The notes beneath the pieces are model-generated. The model saw only the letters and a program-made list of their open reading frames with translations, was not told the DNA's origin and searched no databases. A stretch of 64,000 bases of DNA. Origin: Janthinobacterium sp. J1-1 (GTDB lineage Bacteria > Pseudomonadota > Gammaproteobacteria > Burkholderiales > Burkholderiaceae_D). A program made the translations under genes and the position numbers. The stretch spans positions 2,604,001-2,668,000 of the forward strand of contig NZ_CP132339.1 in NCBI RefSeq assembly GCF_030944405.1. Reading direction: 5' to 3'. Shown here piece after piece: positions 15,667 through 25,032 of this stretch (its first letter is position 1; each line of letters begins with the position of its first letter).

Positions 15667-16748
15667 TCGAGCAGCTGCGCCAGGCGCCGCAGACCTTCAA
15701 CCTGTTCCAGGCGCTCAGCATCCTCGAGCGCGGCGAACCGGCGCGCGCCGCGCTGGGCACCTCGGTCGGACTCGATGAAAGCGTGCGCCTGGTGGCGCAG
15801 ATCGGCATGGGTTTTGCGCCCAGCGACCTGGCGGCGCTGGAGGACAGCGGCCGGCCCGGCCCGCCGCTGACCCTGGCCTCGACGGTGCTGTCGCTGGCCG
15901 GCGCGCATGGTCCGCTGCCGATGCCGTACACCGAAATGCTGCTCGAACGGCGCCGCCTGCGCGACCCGGCCGGGCTGGAATTCCTCGATATCTTCAACCA
16001 GCGCCTGCTGGCCTTTCTGTACCGCAGCCGGCGCAAGCACCATCCGGCGCTGGCCGGCGGCGACCTTGCCAGCGCGCCGCTGGTGCGCTGCCTCGATGCG
16101 CTGGCCAGCCTGGGACGCACCGCGGACGACGCCGACCAGGCCGGCGCGCGCGGCCCGCACGGCGAACAGGCCTGGCTGCGCCACGCCGCCGTGCAGGGCG
16201 CCGCGCCGCGTTCGATGACCTCGCTGCTGGCGGTGGTGCGCGACCGCCTCGGCATCCATTTCACCGGCAAGCAATTCGTCGGCGGCTGGCATGCGCTGGC
16301 GCTGCAGGACCGCGCCCGCCTGCACAGCCAGGGCAAGCCGGCCGGCCGCCTGGCCGGGCTGGGCATGGGCGCCAGCCTGGGCGCGCGCGCCTGGGACCAG
16401 GGCGCCGGCCTGGCGCTGGACGCGCCGCCGCTGGCGCCGCCGCAATTTGCGGCCCTGCTCAAGGGCGGCAAGACGCATGGCCTGCTGCACTGGCTGGTGG
16501 CGCGCCACTTGCAAAGCGACCTCGATGTCGAGCTCAAGCTGCAGCTGGCGGTGCGGCCAATGACCCGCCTGGCCGCGCCCGCAACCGCTACGGCGGCGCC
16601 GGTGACGGCCATCACGGCGGCCACGCTGGCGCCGCGGCTGGGCCTGAGCGCCTGGCTGTGCAGCCCCGGCGACGCGCCGCGCCCGGCCGGCGTGGTGTAC
16701 CAGCAACCACGTTTCCGCCTGTCCGCCAACGCTACAGAAAGTACCTGA
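15654..16748 (+). CDS. tssG: T6SS baseplate subunit TssG
   Basis: A 364-residue VasB/ImpH-family protein. The start MPDLIEQLRQAPQTFNLFQAL with I-L-E-R is the classical TssG N-terminus. The middle contains the LASTVLSLAGAHGPLPMPYTE segment ('L.G..GpLP..yte'), the strongest family signature, followed by LEFLDIFNQRLLAFLYR. It pairs two-to-one with TssF in the wedge. It overlaps tssF and precedes clpV by two bases, so expression of baseplate and ATPase is tightly linked. Confidence 0.92.
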   Translation: MPDLIEQLRQAPQTFNLFQALSILERGEPARAALGTSVGLDESVRLVAQIGMGFAPSDLAALEDSGRPGPPLTLASTVLSLAGAHGPLPMPYTEMLLERRRLRDPAGLEFLDIFNQRLLAFLYRSRRKHHPALAGGDLASAPLVRCLDALASLGRTADDADQAGARGPHGEQAWLRHAAVQGAAPRSMTSLLAVVRDRLGIHFTGKQFVGGWHALALQDRARLHSQGKPAGRLAGLGMGASLGARAWDQGAGLALDAPPLAPPQFAALLKGGKTHGLLHWLVARHLQSDLDVELKLQLAVRPMTRLAAPATATAAPVTAITAATLAPRLGLSAWLCSPGDAPRPAGVVYQQPRFRLSANATEST

Positions 16749-16750
16749 CG

Positions 16751-19450
16751 ATGGACATCGATATCCGCACGCTGTTACTGAAGTTGAATCCCGAATGCAA
16801 GCGCGCCATGGGCGAGGCGGCCGAATTGTGCGTGCGGCAGACGCAGTTCAATGTCGAACTGGAGCACCTGCTGTTCGCGCTGCTGCAGGCGCAGGCGCCC
16901 GACTTCGGCGTGATCCTGCGCCGCTTTGGCGTCAACGACAGCGCGGTCACGGCACAGCTGCAGCACAGCATGGATGGCTACAAGCGCGGCAATGGCCGCA
17001 CGCCGGCGCTGTCGGCCCATTTCATCGCGCTGTTCCAGCAGGCCTGGACCCTGGGTTCCCTGCTGCTGGGCGCACAGCAGGTACGCTCGGGCACGATCCT
17101 GTTGGCGATGCTGGAAGTGGACAGCCTGCGCGGCATGCTGATCGACAGCGCGCCGGAATTGCTGAAGATCCCGCGCGAGCAGCTGAAAAACGAACTGGCG
17201 GCGTTGCTGGCCGAGTCGGCCGAAGACGCCGGCCAGGCCGGCACGCCGGTAGCCGCCGCCAGCGTCGCCGCTGCGCCTGGCGTGTCCGCTGCGGCGGGCC
17301 AGACGCCGGCGCTCGACCAGTACACGGTCGACCTGACGGCGCAGGCGCGCGCCGGCGCCATCGATCCGATCCGTGGCCGCGACGCCGAGATCCGCCAGAT
17401 CGTCGATATCCTGCTGCGCCGGCGCCAGAACAATCCCATTCTCACCGGCGAGGCCGGCGTCGGCAAGACCGCCGTCGTCGAAGGTTTTGCGCAGCGCATC
17501 GCGCAGGGCCTGGTGCCGCCGTCGCTGGCCAACGCGGTGGTGCGCTCGCTCGACCTGGCCCTGCTGCAGGCCGGCGCCGGCATCAAGGGCGAATTCGAAA
17601 ATCGCCTGAAATCGGTGATCGCCGAAGTGCGGGCATCGAGCACGCCCATCATCCTGTTTATCGACGAGGCGCACCAGCTGATTGGCGCGGGCGGCATGGA
17701 AGGGCAGGGCGACGCCGCCAATCTGCTCAAACCGGCGCTGGCGCGCGGCGAATTGCGCACCATCGCCGCCACCACCTGGGCCGAATACAAGAAATACGTC
17801 GAGCGCGACCCCGCGCTGGCACGCCGCTTCCAGGTCGTCAAGGTCGAGGAACCGGAGCCCGATGCGGCCGTCGGCATGTTGCGCGGCATGGTCGCCACCT
17901 TGGAACAGCACCACGGCGTGGAAATCCTCGATGAGGCGGTGATGGACGCGGTGCGCCTGTCGCACCGTTATATCAGCGGGCGCCAGCTGCCCGACAAGGC
18001 GATCAGCGTGCTCGACACGGCCTGCGCGCGCGTCGCCGTGGGCCAGGCCGGGGCGCCGCCGCAGCTCGAAGCGCTGGAACACGATATCGTGCTGGCGGAC
18101 GAAGCGTTGCAGATCGCGCGGCGCCAGCATGCGCGCGGCGAGGAGCGCGGCGAGGCGATCGCCAAGCTGGGCGTGCAGCTGGCCGCCTTGCGCAAGCGCC
18201 AGGCCACCTTGACGGCCAAGCTGGCCGAGGAACGCGGCGCGGTCGACGAGATCCTGGCGCTGCGCCGCGCGATTGCCGCCGATAGCGCGCAGGCCGGCGG
18301 CGTGATCGACGAAGAGGAGCGCGGCTCGCGCGGCGCGCAGTTGCAGCGCCTGCAAAAAGGCCTGGAAACGATCCAGGAAGACGAACCGCTGGTGCCGGTG
18401 TGCGTCGATTCGCGCATCGTCGCCGACGTCATCTCCGGCTGGACCGGCATCCCGGTCGGCAAGATGATGGCCGATGAAATCCATACCGTGCTGCAGCTCA
18501 AGGAGCGCTTGTCGGACCGCGTGGTCGGCCAGGACCAGGCTCTCGACGCGATCGCGCGCCGCGTGCGCACCTTCCGCGCCGAACTGGACGACCCGGGCAA
18601 ACCGGTGGGCGTGTTCATGCTGGTCGGCCCCAGCGGCGTGGGCAAGACCGAGACCGCCTTCGCGCTGGCCGACATGCTGTATGGCGGCGAGCGCAATATG
18701 GTCACCATCAATATGTCCGAGTTCCAGGAAGCCCATTCGATCTCCAGCCTGAAAGGCGCGCCGCCCGGCTATGTCGGCTACGGCAAGGGCGGCGTGCTGA
18801 CCGAGGCGGTGCGCCGCAGGCCGTACAGCGTGGTGCTGCTCGACGAAATGGAAAAGGCCCACCCCGACGTGCTCGAGATGTTCTTCCAGGTGTTCGACAA
18901 GGGCACCATGGAGGATGGCGAAGGCATTTCGATCGACTTCAAGAATACCCTGATCCTGCTGACCTCGAATGCGGCCCAGGACGTCATCACCCAGGCCTGC
19001 GCGGGCGGCCAGCGGCCCGACGTGCCGCAGCTGACCGAGCAGCTGCGCGCGGCCCTGCTGGGCCAGTTCAGCCCGGCCTTTCTGGGGCGCCTGGTGCTGG
19101 TGCCCTACTATCCGCTCGGTGACGAGCAGATCCGCAATATCGTCGACCTGAAGCTGGCCAAGCTGGCCGCGCGCTTCAAGGAAAACCACCACGCCCGCTT
19201 CACCTGGGATGATCATGTCACCGAGGTCGTCACGGCGCGCTGCACGGAAGTTGACAGCGGCGCGCGCAATATCGATTTCATCCTCACGCAATCGGTGCTG
19301 CCGCTGCTGTCGTCCCTGGTGCTCGAGCGCATGTCGCTGCTCAAACCGTTCACGGCGGTGCACATGAGCGTCGGCCCCGACCAGCAGTTCCGCTACGTCT
19401 TCCGCGACGAACCGCAGCGCGCGCCGGCGGGCACGGCGGGAGCGGCATGA
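16751..19450 (+). CDS. clpV: T6SS sheath-disassembly ATPase ClpV (TssH)
   Basis: An 899-residue Clp/Hsp100 AAA+ protein. The N-terminal domain (residues 1-160) precedes AAA1 with Walker A GEAGVGKTAVVEG, then a middle coiled coil, then AAA2 with GPSGVGKTETAFAL and the ClpV-type NMSEFQEAHSISSLKGAPPGYVGYG pore region. It unfolds contracted TssC for recycling. An upstream in-frame start at 16658 lies inside tssG, so ATG 16751 is used. The final codons overlap the vgrG start (ATGA). Both nucleotide-binding sites look intact. Confidence 0.96.
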   Translation: MDIDIRTLLLKLNPECKRAMGEAAELCVRQTQFNVELEHLLFALLQAQAPDFGVILRRFGVNDSAVTAQLQHSMDGYKRGNGRTPALSAHFIALFQQAWTLGSLLLGAQQVRSGTILLAMLEVDSLRGMLIDSAPELLKIPREQLKNELAALLAESAEDAGQAGTPVAAASVAAAPGVSAAAGQTPALDQYTVDLTAQARAGAIDPIRGRDAEIRQIVDILLRRRQNNPILTGEAGVGKTAVVEGFAQRIAQGLVPPSLANAVVRSLDLALLQAGAGIKGEFENRLKSVIAEVRASSTPIILFIDEAHQLIGAGGMEGQGDAANLLKPALARGELRTIAATTWAEYKKYVERDPALARRFQVVKVEEPEPDAAVGMLRGMVATLEQHHGVEILDEAVMDAVRLSHRYISGRQLPDKAISVLDTACARVAVGQAGAPPQLEALEHDIVLADEALQIARRQHARGEERGEAIAKLGVQLAALRKRQATLTAKLAEERGAVDEILALRRAIAADSAQAGGVIDEEERGSRGAQLQRLQKGLETIQEDEPLVPVCVDSRIVADVISGWTGIPVGKMMADEIHTVLQLKERLSDRVVGQDQALDAIARRVRTFRAELDDPGKPVGVFMLVGPSGVGKTETAFALADMLYGGERNMVTINMSEFQEAHSISSLKGAPPGYVGYGKGGVLTEAVRRRPYSVVLLDEMEKAHPDVLEMFFQVFDKGTMEDGEGISIDFKNTLILLTSNAAQDVITQACAGGQRPDVPQLTEQLRAALLGQFSPAFLGRLVLVPYYPLGDEQIRNIVDLKLAKLAARFKENHHARFTWDDHVTEVVTARCTEVDSGARNIDFILTQSVLPLLSSLVLERMSLLKPFTAVHMSVGPDQQFRYVFRDEPQRAPAGTAGAA

Positions 19451-21438
19451 GGACCGGCTTCACGCAGGCGAGCGGCTTCTTGTCGGTCAAGTCGCCATTC
19501 GGCGCCGACGACCTGCTGCTCGACGCCGTCGAAGGCAGCGAAGGCATTTCGGAACTGTTCAAGTTCCACCTGCACATGCGGTCGAGCAGCACCAGCCTCG
19601 CCGCCGCCACCATCGTCGGCAAGAGCGTGACGGTGACCATGACCCTGGAGGGCGGCACCACGCGCTACATCACGGGCATGGTGTCGCGTTTTATCCAGAG
19701 CGGCTACGACCGCGACTTCGCCAACTACGAAGCGGAACTGGTGCCGATGCTGTGGCTGCTGACCCTGTCGCGCGACCGCAAGATCTACCAGGCCAAGAGC
19801 GTCACGCAAATCATCGCCGCCGTGCTGGGCGACTTTTCCATCACCTTCGACGACCAGACCACGCAGACCTATGCGGCCCTGGATTACTGCGTGCAGTACG
19901 ACGAGACCGCCTTCGACTTCATCAGCCGGCTGATGGAGCAGGCCGGCATCTTTTACTTTTTCACGTTTACCAGCAGCGGCCACACCATGGTGCTGGCCGA
20001 CGCCAGCGCCGCCTTCGCCGATTGCGCCGGCGGCGCCGCGGTGCGCTTCTTTCCGCGCACCGGCATGTATAACGCGATCGACACGGTCTCGCGCTTCGCC
20101 TGGGAGAACACCATCGCGGTGAAGAAGGCGACCGTCAACGACTACGATTTCATCAAGCCCAGCACCTCGCTCGAAGGCACGCATTCGGCCACCGGCGGCA
20201 AGGGCGAAGTGTACGAATTCGCCACCGGCCACCTGGCCGTCGCCGCCGCCACGGCGCTGGCCAAGCTGCGCGTCGAGGCCAGCCAGGTGAATGCCGAAGT
20301 GCTGCGCGGCGACAGTTTTTGCTACCCCTTCCGCGCCGGCTGCAAGTTCACCCTGTCCGAGCATTTCGTCACCTCGCTGAACGCGGCTTTCGTGCTGCGC
20401 CGCGTGCACCATACTGCGCGCGACGAGCTGTACACCAATTCCTTCGAGGCGTTTCCGGCCACCGTGCCGTTTCGCCCGCCGGTGCAGACGGCGCGCCCGC
20501 GCGCGGTCGGCTGCGAGACGGCGCTGGTGGTGGGCCCCAGCGGCGAAGAAATCTGGACCGACAAATACGGCCGCATCAAGGTGCAGTTTCCGTGGGACCG
20601 CGACGGCGTCAAGGACGACAAGAGTTCGACCTGGCTGCGGGTGGCGCAATCGATGGCCGGCAACAGCTTCGGCGCACTGGTCCTGCCGCGCATCGGCCAG
20701 GAGGTGGTGGTGACCTACCTGAACGGCGACCCGGAGCGGCCGCTGGTGACCGGCTCGGTCTACAACGGCGAAAACGCCACGCCGGCCACGCTGCCGGCCA
20801 ACCAGACCCAGAGCATCCTGCGCAGCCGCTCGTCGAAACAGGGCACGGCCGGCAACGAGTTGCGCTTCGAGGACAAGAAGGACGCCGAAGAGCTGTACCT
20901 GCATGCACAAAAGGACATGCTGACCGAGATCGAGGACGCGCTGACGACGACCATCAAGAAGGGCGCCGAAATCCATACCCTGCAGGAAGGCGACCGCACG
21001 GTCGACGTGCAGAAGGGCAAGGAAATCCACAACGTCAAGGCCACCCGCACGCTGAAGATCGACGGCGACGAAAGCCACACCAGCGGCGCCGATTTTACCC
21101 ACAAGGTGACGGGCGACTATGCGCTGACGATCGACGGCAAGCTCAGCATCACCGTGACGGGCGGCATCACCATCACGTCCAGCGCGGCCATCACGCTCGA
21201 CGCCAGCACCTCGCTGACGGCCAAGGCCGGTACCGCCTACAGCGCCAAGGGCGGCACCACCATGATCAACGAAGCGGGCACCAACCTGACCAACAAGGCC
21301 GGCATGAAACTGCTGAACCAGGGCGGCGTGCAGCTCGACAGCAAGGCGCCCATCATCAACAGCAAGGCCGACGCGATGCAAACCGTCGAGGCCGGCGCCA
21401 TGCTGACGCTCAAGGGCGCCCTGGCGAAGGTGAACTGA
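19447..21438 (+). CDS. vgrG: T6SS spike protein VgrG (TssI)
   Basis: A 663-residue VgrG. The gp27-like part (VEGSEGISELFKFHLHMRS, YCVQYDETAFDFISRLMEQAGIFYFF) is followed by the gp5 OB fold with the signature TDKYGRIKVQFPWDRDG and WLRVAQSMAGNSFGALVLPRIGQEV. A beta-helix needle made of short G/T/A repeats ends at AKVN. No toxic C-terminal extension is present, so this is a cargo-carrying rather than evolved VgrG. It overlaps clpV by four bases and is followed by the MORN and PAAR-like genes, the likely adaptor and tip. Confidence 0.96.
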   Translation: MRTGFTQASGFLSVKSPFGADDLLLDAVEGSEGISELFKFHLHMRSSSTSLAAATIVGKSVTVTMTLEGGTTRYITGMVSRFIQSGYDRDFANYEAELVPMLWLLTLSRDRKIYQAKSVTQIIAAVLGDFSITFDDQTTQTYAALDYCVQYDETAFDFISRLMEQAGIFYFFTFTSSGHTMVLADASAAFADCAGGAAVRFFPRTGMYNAIDTVSRFAWENTIAVKKATVNDYDFIKPSTSLEGTHSATGGKGEVYEFATGHLAVAAATALAKLRVEASQVNAEVLRGDSFCYPFRAGCKFTLSEHFVTSLNAAFVLRRVHHTARDELYTNSFEAFPATVPFRPPVQTARPRAVGCETALVVGPSGEEIWTDKYGRIKVQFPWDRDGVKDDKSSTWLRVAQSMAGNSFGALVLPRIGQEVVVTYLNGDPERPLVTGSVYNGENATPATLPANQTQSILRSRSSKQGTAGNELRFEDKKDAEELYLHAQKDMLTEIEDALTTTIKKGAEIHTLQEGDRTVDVQKGKEIHNVKATRTLKIDGDESHTSGADFTHKVTGDYALTIDGKLSITVTGGITITSSAAITLDASTSLTAKAGTAYSAKGGTTMINEAGTNLTNKAGMKLLNQGGVQLDSKAPIINSKADAMQTVEAGAMLTLKGALAKVN

Positions 21439-21538
21439 TATCGACACCCATCCATCAGCGGGCGCCGGCGCCGCGCCGCCAAGCTCGTCACCAGAGACCG
21501 ATCTGCTGGTCGAAGAGCACGCCGACGACGGCCGCCTG

Positions 21539-22174
21539 GTGCAGCGCTGCACGATGCGCGGCGGCGTGCTGCACGGCCCGCTGGAACAGTTCGGCGCGCA
21601 GGGCCAGTTGCTGGTCAAGACGTTTTTCGAGCACGGCAAGATGCACGGCCCGATGGCGGTGTTCGACGAAGACGGCCTGCCGGTGCAGAAGTCGCAGTTT
21701 CGCGAGGGCCTGGCGCACGGGCCGATGGAGGTGTATGTGCATGGCCGCTGCGTGTCGCGCCAGACCATGGTCAAGGGCGTGGCCAGTGGGCCGGCGCTGT
21801 CGTATGACGAGGCGGGCAACCTGACGTCCAGGCTGCATCTGCTCGAAGGCCAGATCCACGGCCCCGCCGAATTTTTCCACCAGGGGCAACTGGTGCGCAA
21901 GTCGGTGTACCAGGGCGGCCTGCTCGAGGGCGCCTCGGTCGACTACGACGCCGAAGGCAGCGTGGTGCAGGCCTGCGTGTACCGCGCCAACCTGCTGCAC
22001 GGCCCGCTGCGCCGCTACTGGCCCGACGGCACCCTGATGGAAGAAGTGCATTACCAGGACGGCAAGCTGGTGGGGGCGCCGGCGCGTTTCGACGCCAAGG
22101 GGCGCCGCACCGACAACAACGAGGCGACGCCGGCCTTGCTGGAGCGCATACAAAAACTGGTGAGAGGTCAATGA
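21539..22174 (+). CDS. MORN-repeat/YwqK-like protein between vgrG and PAAR gene
   Basis: At least 211 residues made of about eight MORN-like repeats ('G.l.HGp...yd..G.l......y..G.l.G'), e.g. GKMHGPMAVFDEDGLPV and ANLLHGPLRRYWPDG. The family includes YwqK-type proteins often found next to polymorphic toxins. The frame is open and coding-like back to about 21434, but it contains no ATG, GTG or TTG before the GTG at 21539, so the true start is unclear and may be a rarer codon. It lies between vgrG and the PAAR-like gene, with one intervening base before the latter's ATG, suggesting a spike adaptor or chaperone. An immunity role is an alternative. Confidence 0.8.
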   Translation: MQRCTMRGGVLHGPLEQFGAQGQLLVKTFFEHGKMHGPMAVFDEDGLPVQKSQFREGLAHGPMEVYVHGRCVSRQTMVKGVASGPALSYDEAGNLTSRLHLLEGQIHGPAEFFHQGQLVRKSVYQGGLLEGASVDYDAEGSVVQACVYRANLLHGPLRRYWPDGTLMEEVHYQDGKLVGAPARFDAKGRRTDNNEATPALLERIQKLVRGQ

Positions 22175-22561
22175 ATGGGACAACAAGTATGCATGGGCGC
22201 AATGCTGACCTGTACCTTTGGCGCGGCGCCGGGCTCGATGATGGTGTTGCCGATGAACCTGGTGCTGACCGGCGTGCCGGACGCCAACATCATGGACAGC
22301 AAGCCGATGATGAACGTGCTGCCTTTCGGCATGTGCATGTCGATGTCGAATCCGATGGTGATCGCCGCCACCGCCGCCGCGCTGGGCGTGCCGACGCCGA
22401 TGCCGTGCATCCCGATGACGATGGCGCCGTGGGTGCCCGGTTCGCCGACCGTGTTGCTGGGCAATATGCCGGCGCTGAACAATTCATCGAAGCTGATGTG
22501 CATGTGGGGCGGCGTGATCGGCGTCACGATGCCCGGCCAATTTACCGTTGCCGTGCCGTGA
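22175..22561 (+). CDS. PAAR-like (DUF4280-type) spike tip protein
   Basis: A 128-residue Met/Pro/Gly-rich protein that starts QQVCMGAMLTCTFGAAPG, resembling the start of DUF4280/PAAR-like proteins. Regular Cys and Pro-x-Pro placements (FGMCMSMSNP, PTPMPCIPMT, LMCMWGG) fit a small cone that caps VgrG and may bind a metal. No toxin domain is attached. The ATG lies one base after the stop of the MORN gene, so both are produced together with VgrG. The sharpening role is family knowledge and not tested here. Confidence 0.85.
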   Translation: MGQQVCMGAMLTCTFGAAPGSMMVLPMNLVLTGVPDANIMDSKPMMNVLPFGMCMSMSNPMVIAATAAALGVPTPMPCIPMTMAPWVPGSPTVLLGNMPALNNSSKLMCMWGGVIGVTMPGQFTVAVP

Positions 22562-22607
22562 AGCGCGGCCGCCCAAGTTTGAACCATCCTGACCAAGAAT
22601 GCCCGAC

Positions 22608-22856
22608 ATGAACTACAAATTTTCCCTCACGCCACGTTTGATCTCGCTGGCGATCTTTTCCGCCATCGCCCTGATGGTGCTGCTGTTCGCGCTCGGCTAC
22701 CAGGTCGGCAAGAGCAGCGCGCCGGCGCCGCAGGTGGAGGGCCGCCTGGTCGACCAGGCCGAGCAGCGTGCGGAACGGCGCGTGGAACAGCGTCTCGGCG
22801 CCGCCACGGCACCGCTGGCCGCGCCCGTGCGCGAGCTGCAGAAAGTGGCGCCATGA
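22608..22856 (+). CDS. Small single-span membrane protein in T6SS operon
   Basis: About 82 residues (85 if the ATG at 22599 is used). One strong transmembrane helix near residues 10-32 (LISLAIFSAIALMVLLFALGY) follows a short N-terminus, and a polar, Arg/Glu-rich helical tail follows. No family is recognised. The last bases overlap the ATG of the periplasmic binding-protein gene, which suggests the two act together at the inner membrane. It could anchor the binding protein or link it to the DAACS-like proteins encoded downstream, but this is only inferred from gene order. Confidence 0.7.
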   Translation: MNYKFSLTPRLISLAIFSAIALMVLLFALGYQVGKSSAPAPQVEGRLVDQAEQRAERRVEQRLGAATAPLAAPVRELQKVAP

Positions 22857-23728
22857 AGCACGTGTATTACTTCGTGGCCGCGCTAAGCCTGGGCTGGACC
22901 TTGTTGTCGGCGCCGGCGCTGGCCGCCGCCCCGGCCGCGCCCGCCGCAGTGGCGCCGGCGCGCATTTCTCCGCTGGTCAAGGTGCCGGACGGTCGCATGC
23001 TGGCGCCCGATATCGCGCGTGTCGTCAGCCAGGGAGAACTGGTGGTGGCCATGCTGGCGATCGACAATCCGCCGTTCTTTTCGGTCAGGAACGGCGCCCT
23101 GGTCGGTACCGATGTCGACCTGGCCAGGCGCATCGCCGCCGCGCTGGCGGTGCCGGTACGGTTCGACCGCAGCGCCACCACGTTTGACGCGGTGGCCGAC
23201 ACGGTGGCGTCGGGCCAGGCCGACCTGGGCATCAGCCGCATGGCGCGCACGCTCAAGCGCAGCCAGGTGGTGCAGTTTTCCGATACCTACATGCGGCTCG
23301 GCCATGCCTTGCTGATCAACCGCGTGCGCTTTGCCACGCTGGCCGGCGACCAGCCGCTGCCGCAGGTGATCCGCAATTTCAGCGGACGCATCGGCGTGAT
23401 CGCCGACTCCTCGTGGGAAGAGTTCGGCAAGCGCAATTTTCCGCGGGCGACCCTGGTGCGCTACAAGACCTGGGCCGAAGTGGTCAGGGCGGCCAAGGCG
23501 GGCGAGGTGGTGGCCGCCTACCGCGACGAGCTGGAAGTGATGCAGATCGTGCGCAGCGACCCGAGCCTGGCGCTGTCGCTGCGCACCGTCACCTTTGACG
23601 ACCTCGAGTCGCCGCTGCGCGTGATGGTGGGCATCCGCGACACCACCATGCTGGCCTTTGTCAACGAAGTCATTGCGCAGTGGCCCGACAAGCCCACCGT
23701 CAGCAGTGTGCTCAAATCGATCAAATAA
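22853..23728 (+). CDS. Family-3 periplasmic solute-binding protein inside the T6SS operon
   Basis: A 291-residue protein with a signal peptide (residues 1-25, cleavage near ALAAA) and a family-3 binding fold: GELVVAMLAIDNPPFF, GTDVDLARRIAAALAVPV, TVASGQADLGISRMARTLKRSQVVQFSDTY and a second lobe with RIGVIADSSWEEF. These proteins normally deliver polar amino acids to ABC permeases, but no ABC permease or ATPase follows. Two DAACS-like membrane proteins follow instead, which do not normally use a binding protein. There is no lipobox. It may be a sensor or a partner of those proteins. Confidence 0.85.
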   Translation: MKHVYYFVAALSLGWTLLSAPALAAAPAAPAAVAPARISPLVKVPDGRMLAPDIARVVSQGELVVAMLAIDNPPFFSVRNGALVGTDVDLARRIAAALAVPVRFDRSATTFDAVADTVASGQADLGISRMARTLKRSQVVQFSDTYMRLGHALLINRVRFATLAGDQPLPQVIRNFSGRIGVIADSSWEEFGKRNFPRATLVRYKTWAEVVRAAKAGEVVAAYRDELEVMQIVRSDPSLALSLRTVTFDDLESPLRVMVGIRDTTMLAFVNEVIAQWPDKPTVSSVLKSIK

Positions 23729-23738
23729 GAGCGCACCC

Positions 23739-25025
23739 ATGGATATTCCCGTGACCATGCGGCGTTACCAGAAATGGGCGCTCAATCCCCTGACCGTGCT
23801 GGCCTGCGTGCTGGCCGGCGGCCTGGCCGGCTGGGCCTTGCCGGGCCCGTCCAGAATGCTGGGCCTGGTCGGCGTGGTGTATGTCGACCTGCTGAAGATG
23901 ATCGTGCTGCCGTTCATGATTTCGGCCGTCATTTTCAGCCTGCAAAGCCTGTACCGTGAAGGCGGCGCCAGCCGCATCCTGCAGCGCGTGGTGGTGGTGT
24001 TCCTGGCCGCGTCGCTGCTGACGGCGGCGCTGTCGGTGGCCACCGGGCTGCTGGTCAGCCCCGGCGGCGAGATGCCGGCCGAGACGCGCGCCGCGCTGGG
24101 CAAGATCGTCAGCGCCGACGGCGACAGCAGCAATGCCAGCATGTCGCTGCGCAGCATGGACGAGCCGGTGTACGCCAGCAGCGTGCAGGATGTGCTGCAG
24201 TCGCTGATTCCGCAAAATATCTTCGCCTCGCTGGCGAATGGCGAAACCTTGAAGGCGCTGGTGTTCGCGCTGCTGTTCGGGCTGGCGGCGGGCAGGGTGC
24301 CGAACCGCATTTCCACAGGTCTGAACGAGGCGCTGGAAACCATCTACCTGGCCTGCCAGACCCTGACGCGCTGGGTCAACCTGCCGGTGCCGCTGATCCT
24401 GTTCTGCATGGCGGCCAGCCAGGTGGCCGAGTCCGGCCTGCAGCCACTGCGCGCGATGGCCGGCTTCGTCTTCGTGTTCCTGTTCATCTGCGTGCTGCTG
24501 CTGGCGCTGGCGATGTCGGTCATCAGCCGCCGCGCCGTGGTGCCGTATGCGGTGGTGCTGAAAGCCATGCGCGAACCGTTCGCCCTCAGCGTGGCCACCA
24601 ACAACAGCGCCACCTGCATGCCGGCGATGGTCGACGCGCTGGCGCGCCAGCTGCAGTTTGCCCGTTCGCGCGTCGAACTGCTGGTGCCGCTGAGCATTTC
24701 ACTGCTGCGCGTCGGCGCGATCGCCTATTTCGTCTGCGCCACCCTGTTCATCGCCGCGCTGTACGGCCGCACGCTGTCGCCGTACGACCTGTGCATGCTG
24801 GCGCTGGTGTCGGTGCTGTCGGGTTTTGCCGCGGCCGGCATGAGCGGCATCGTCACGGTGTCGCTGGTGGGCACCATCTGCGCCTATCTGTCGCTGCCGT
24901 TCGAGGCGGCCTTCGTGCTGCTGGCGGCGGTCGATCCGATCTGCTCAATGGCGCGCACGGCCGTCACCGTCATCGGCAGCTGCGCCTCGGTGGCGGCGAT
25001 CTGCGCCCAGCCCGTCAAACTCTAG
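23739..25025 (+). CDS. DAACS/SLC1-family membrane protein 1, signature residues altered
   Basis: A 428-residue, multi-span protein of the dicarboxylate/amino acid:cation symporter family. The fold landmarks are recognisable: N-terminal YVDLLKMIVLPFMISAVIF, HP1 around residue 287 (ATNNSATCMPAM), HP2 (AAAGMSGIVTV) and TM8 DPICSMARTAVTVIGS at 399-414. Against the archaeal GltPh pattern, the NMDGT sodium motif is replaced by YFVCA (330-334). D394, N401 and D405 become S403, T410 and S414, while D390, R397 and T398 equivalents remain. Glutamate/sodium transport of the standard kind is therefore doubtful. The ATG at 23739 is ten bases after the binding-protein stop. A sensor or a transporter for another solute are both possible. 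Confidence 0.8.
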   Translation: MDIPVTMRRYQKWALNPLTVLACVLAGGLAGWALPGPSRMLGLVGVVYVDLLKMIVLPFMISAVIFSLQSLYREGGASRILQRVVVVFLAASLLTAALSVATGLLVSPGGEMPAETRAALGKIVSADGDSSNASMSLRSMDEPVYASSVQDVLQSLIPQNIFASLANGETLKALVFALLFGLAAGRVPNRISTGLNEALETIYLACQTLTRWVNLPVPLILFCMAASQVAESGLQPLRAMAGFVFVFLFICVLLLALAMSVISRRAVVPYAVVLKAMREPFALSVATNNSATCMPAMVDALARQLQFARSRVELLVPLSISLLRVGAIAYFVCATLFIAALYGRTLSPYDLCMLALVSVLSGFAAAGMSGIVTVSLVGTICAYLSLPFEAAFVLLAAVDPICSMARTAVTVIGSCASVAAICAQPVKL

Positions 25026-25032
25026 GCCGCCC

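Noticed and set aside
16775..19363. 862-codon minus-strand frame opposite clpV
   Set aside because: Complement of a high-GC gene. ClpV has both Walker motifs on the plus strand.
23658..23738. Upstream extension of the first DAACS-like gene
   Set aside because: It overlaps the binding-protein gene in another frame and encodes a Ser/Pro/Arg-rich stretch. The ATG at 23739 begins the natural N-terminus.
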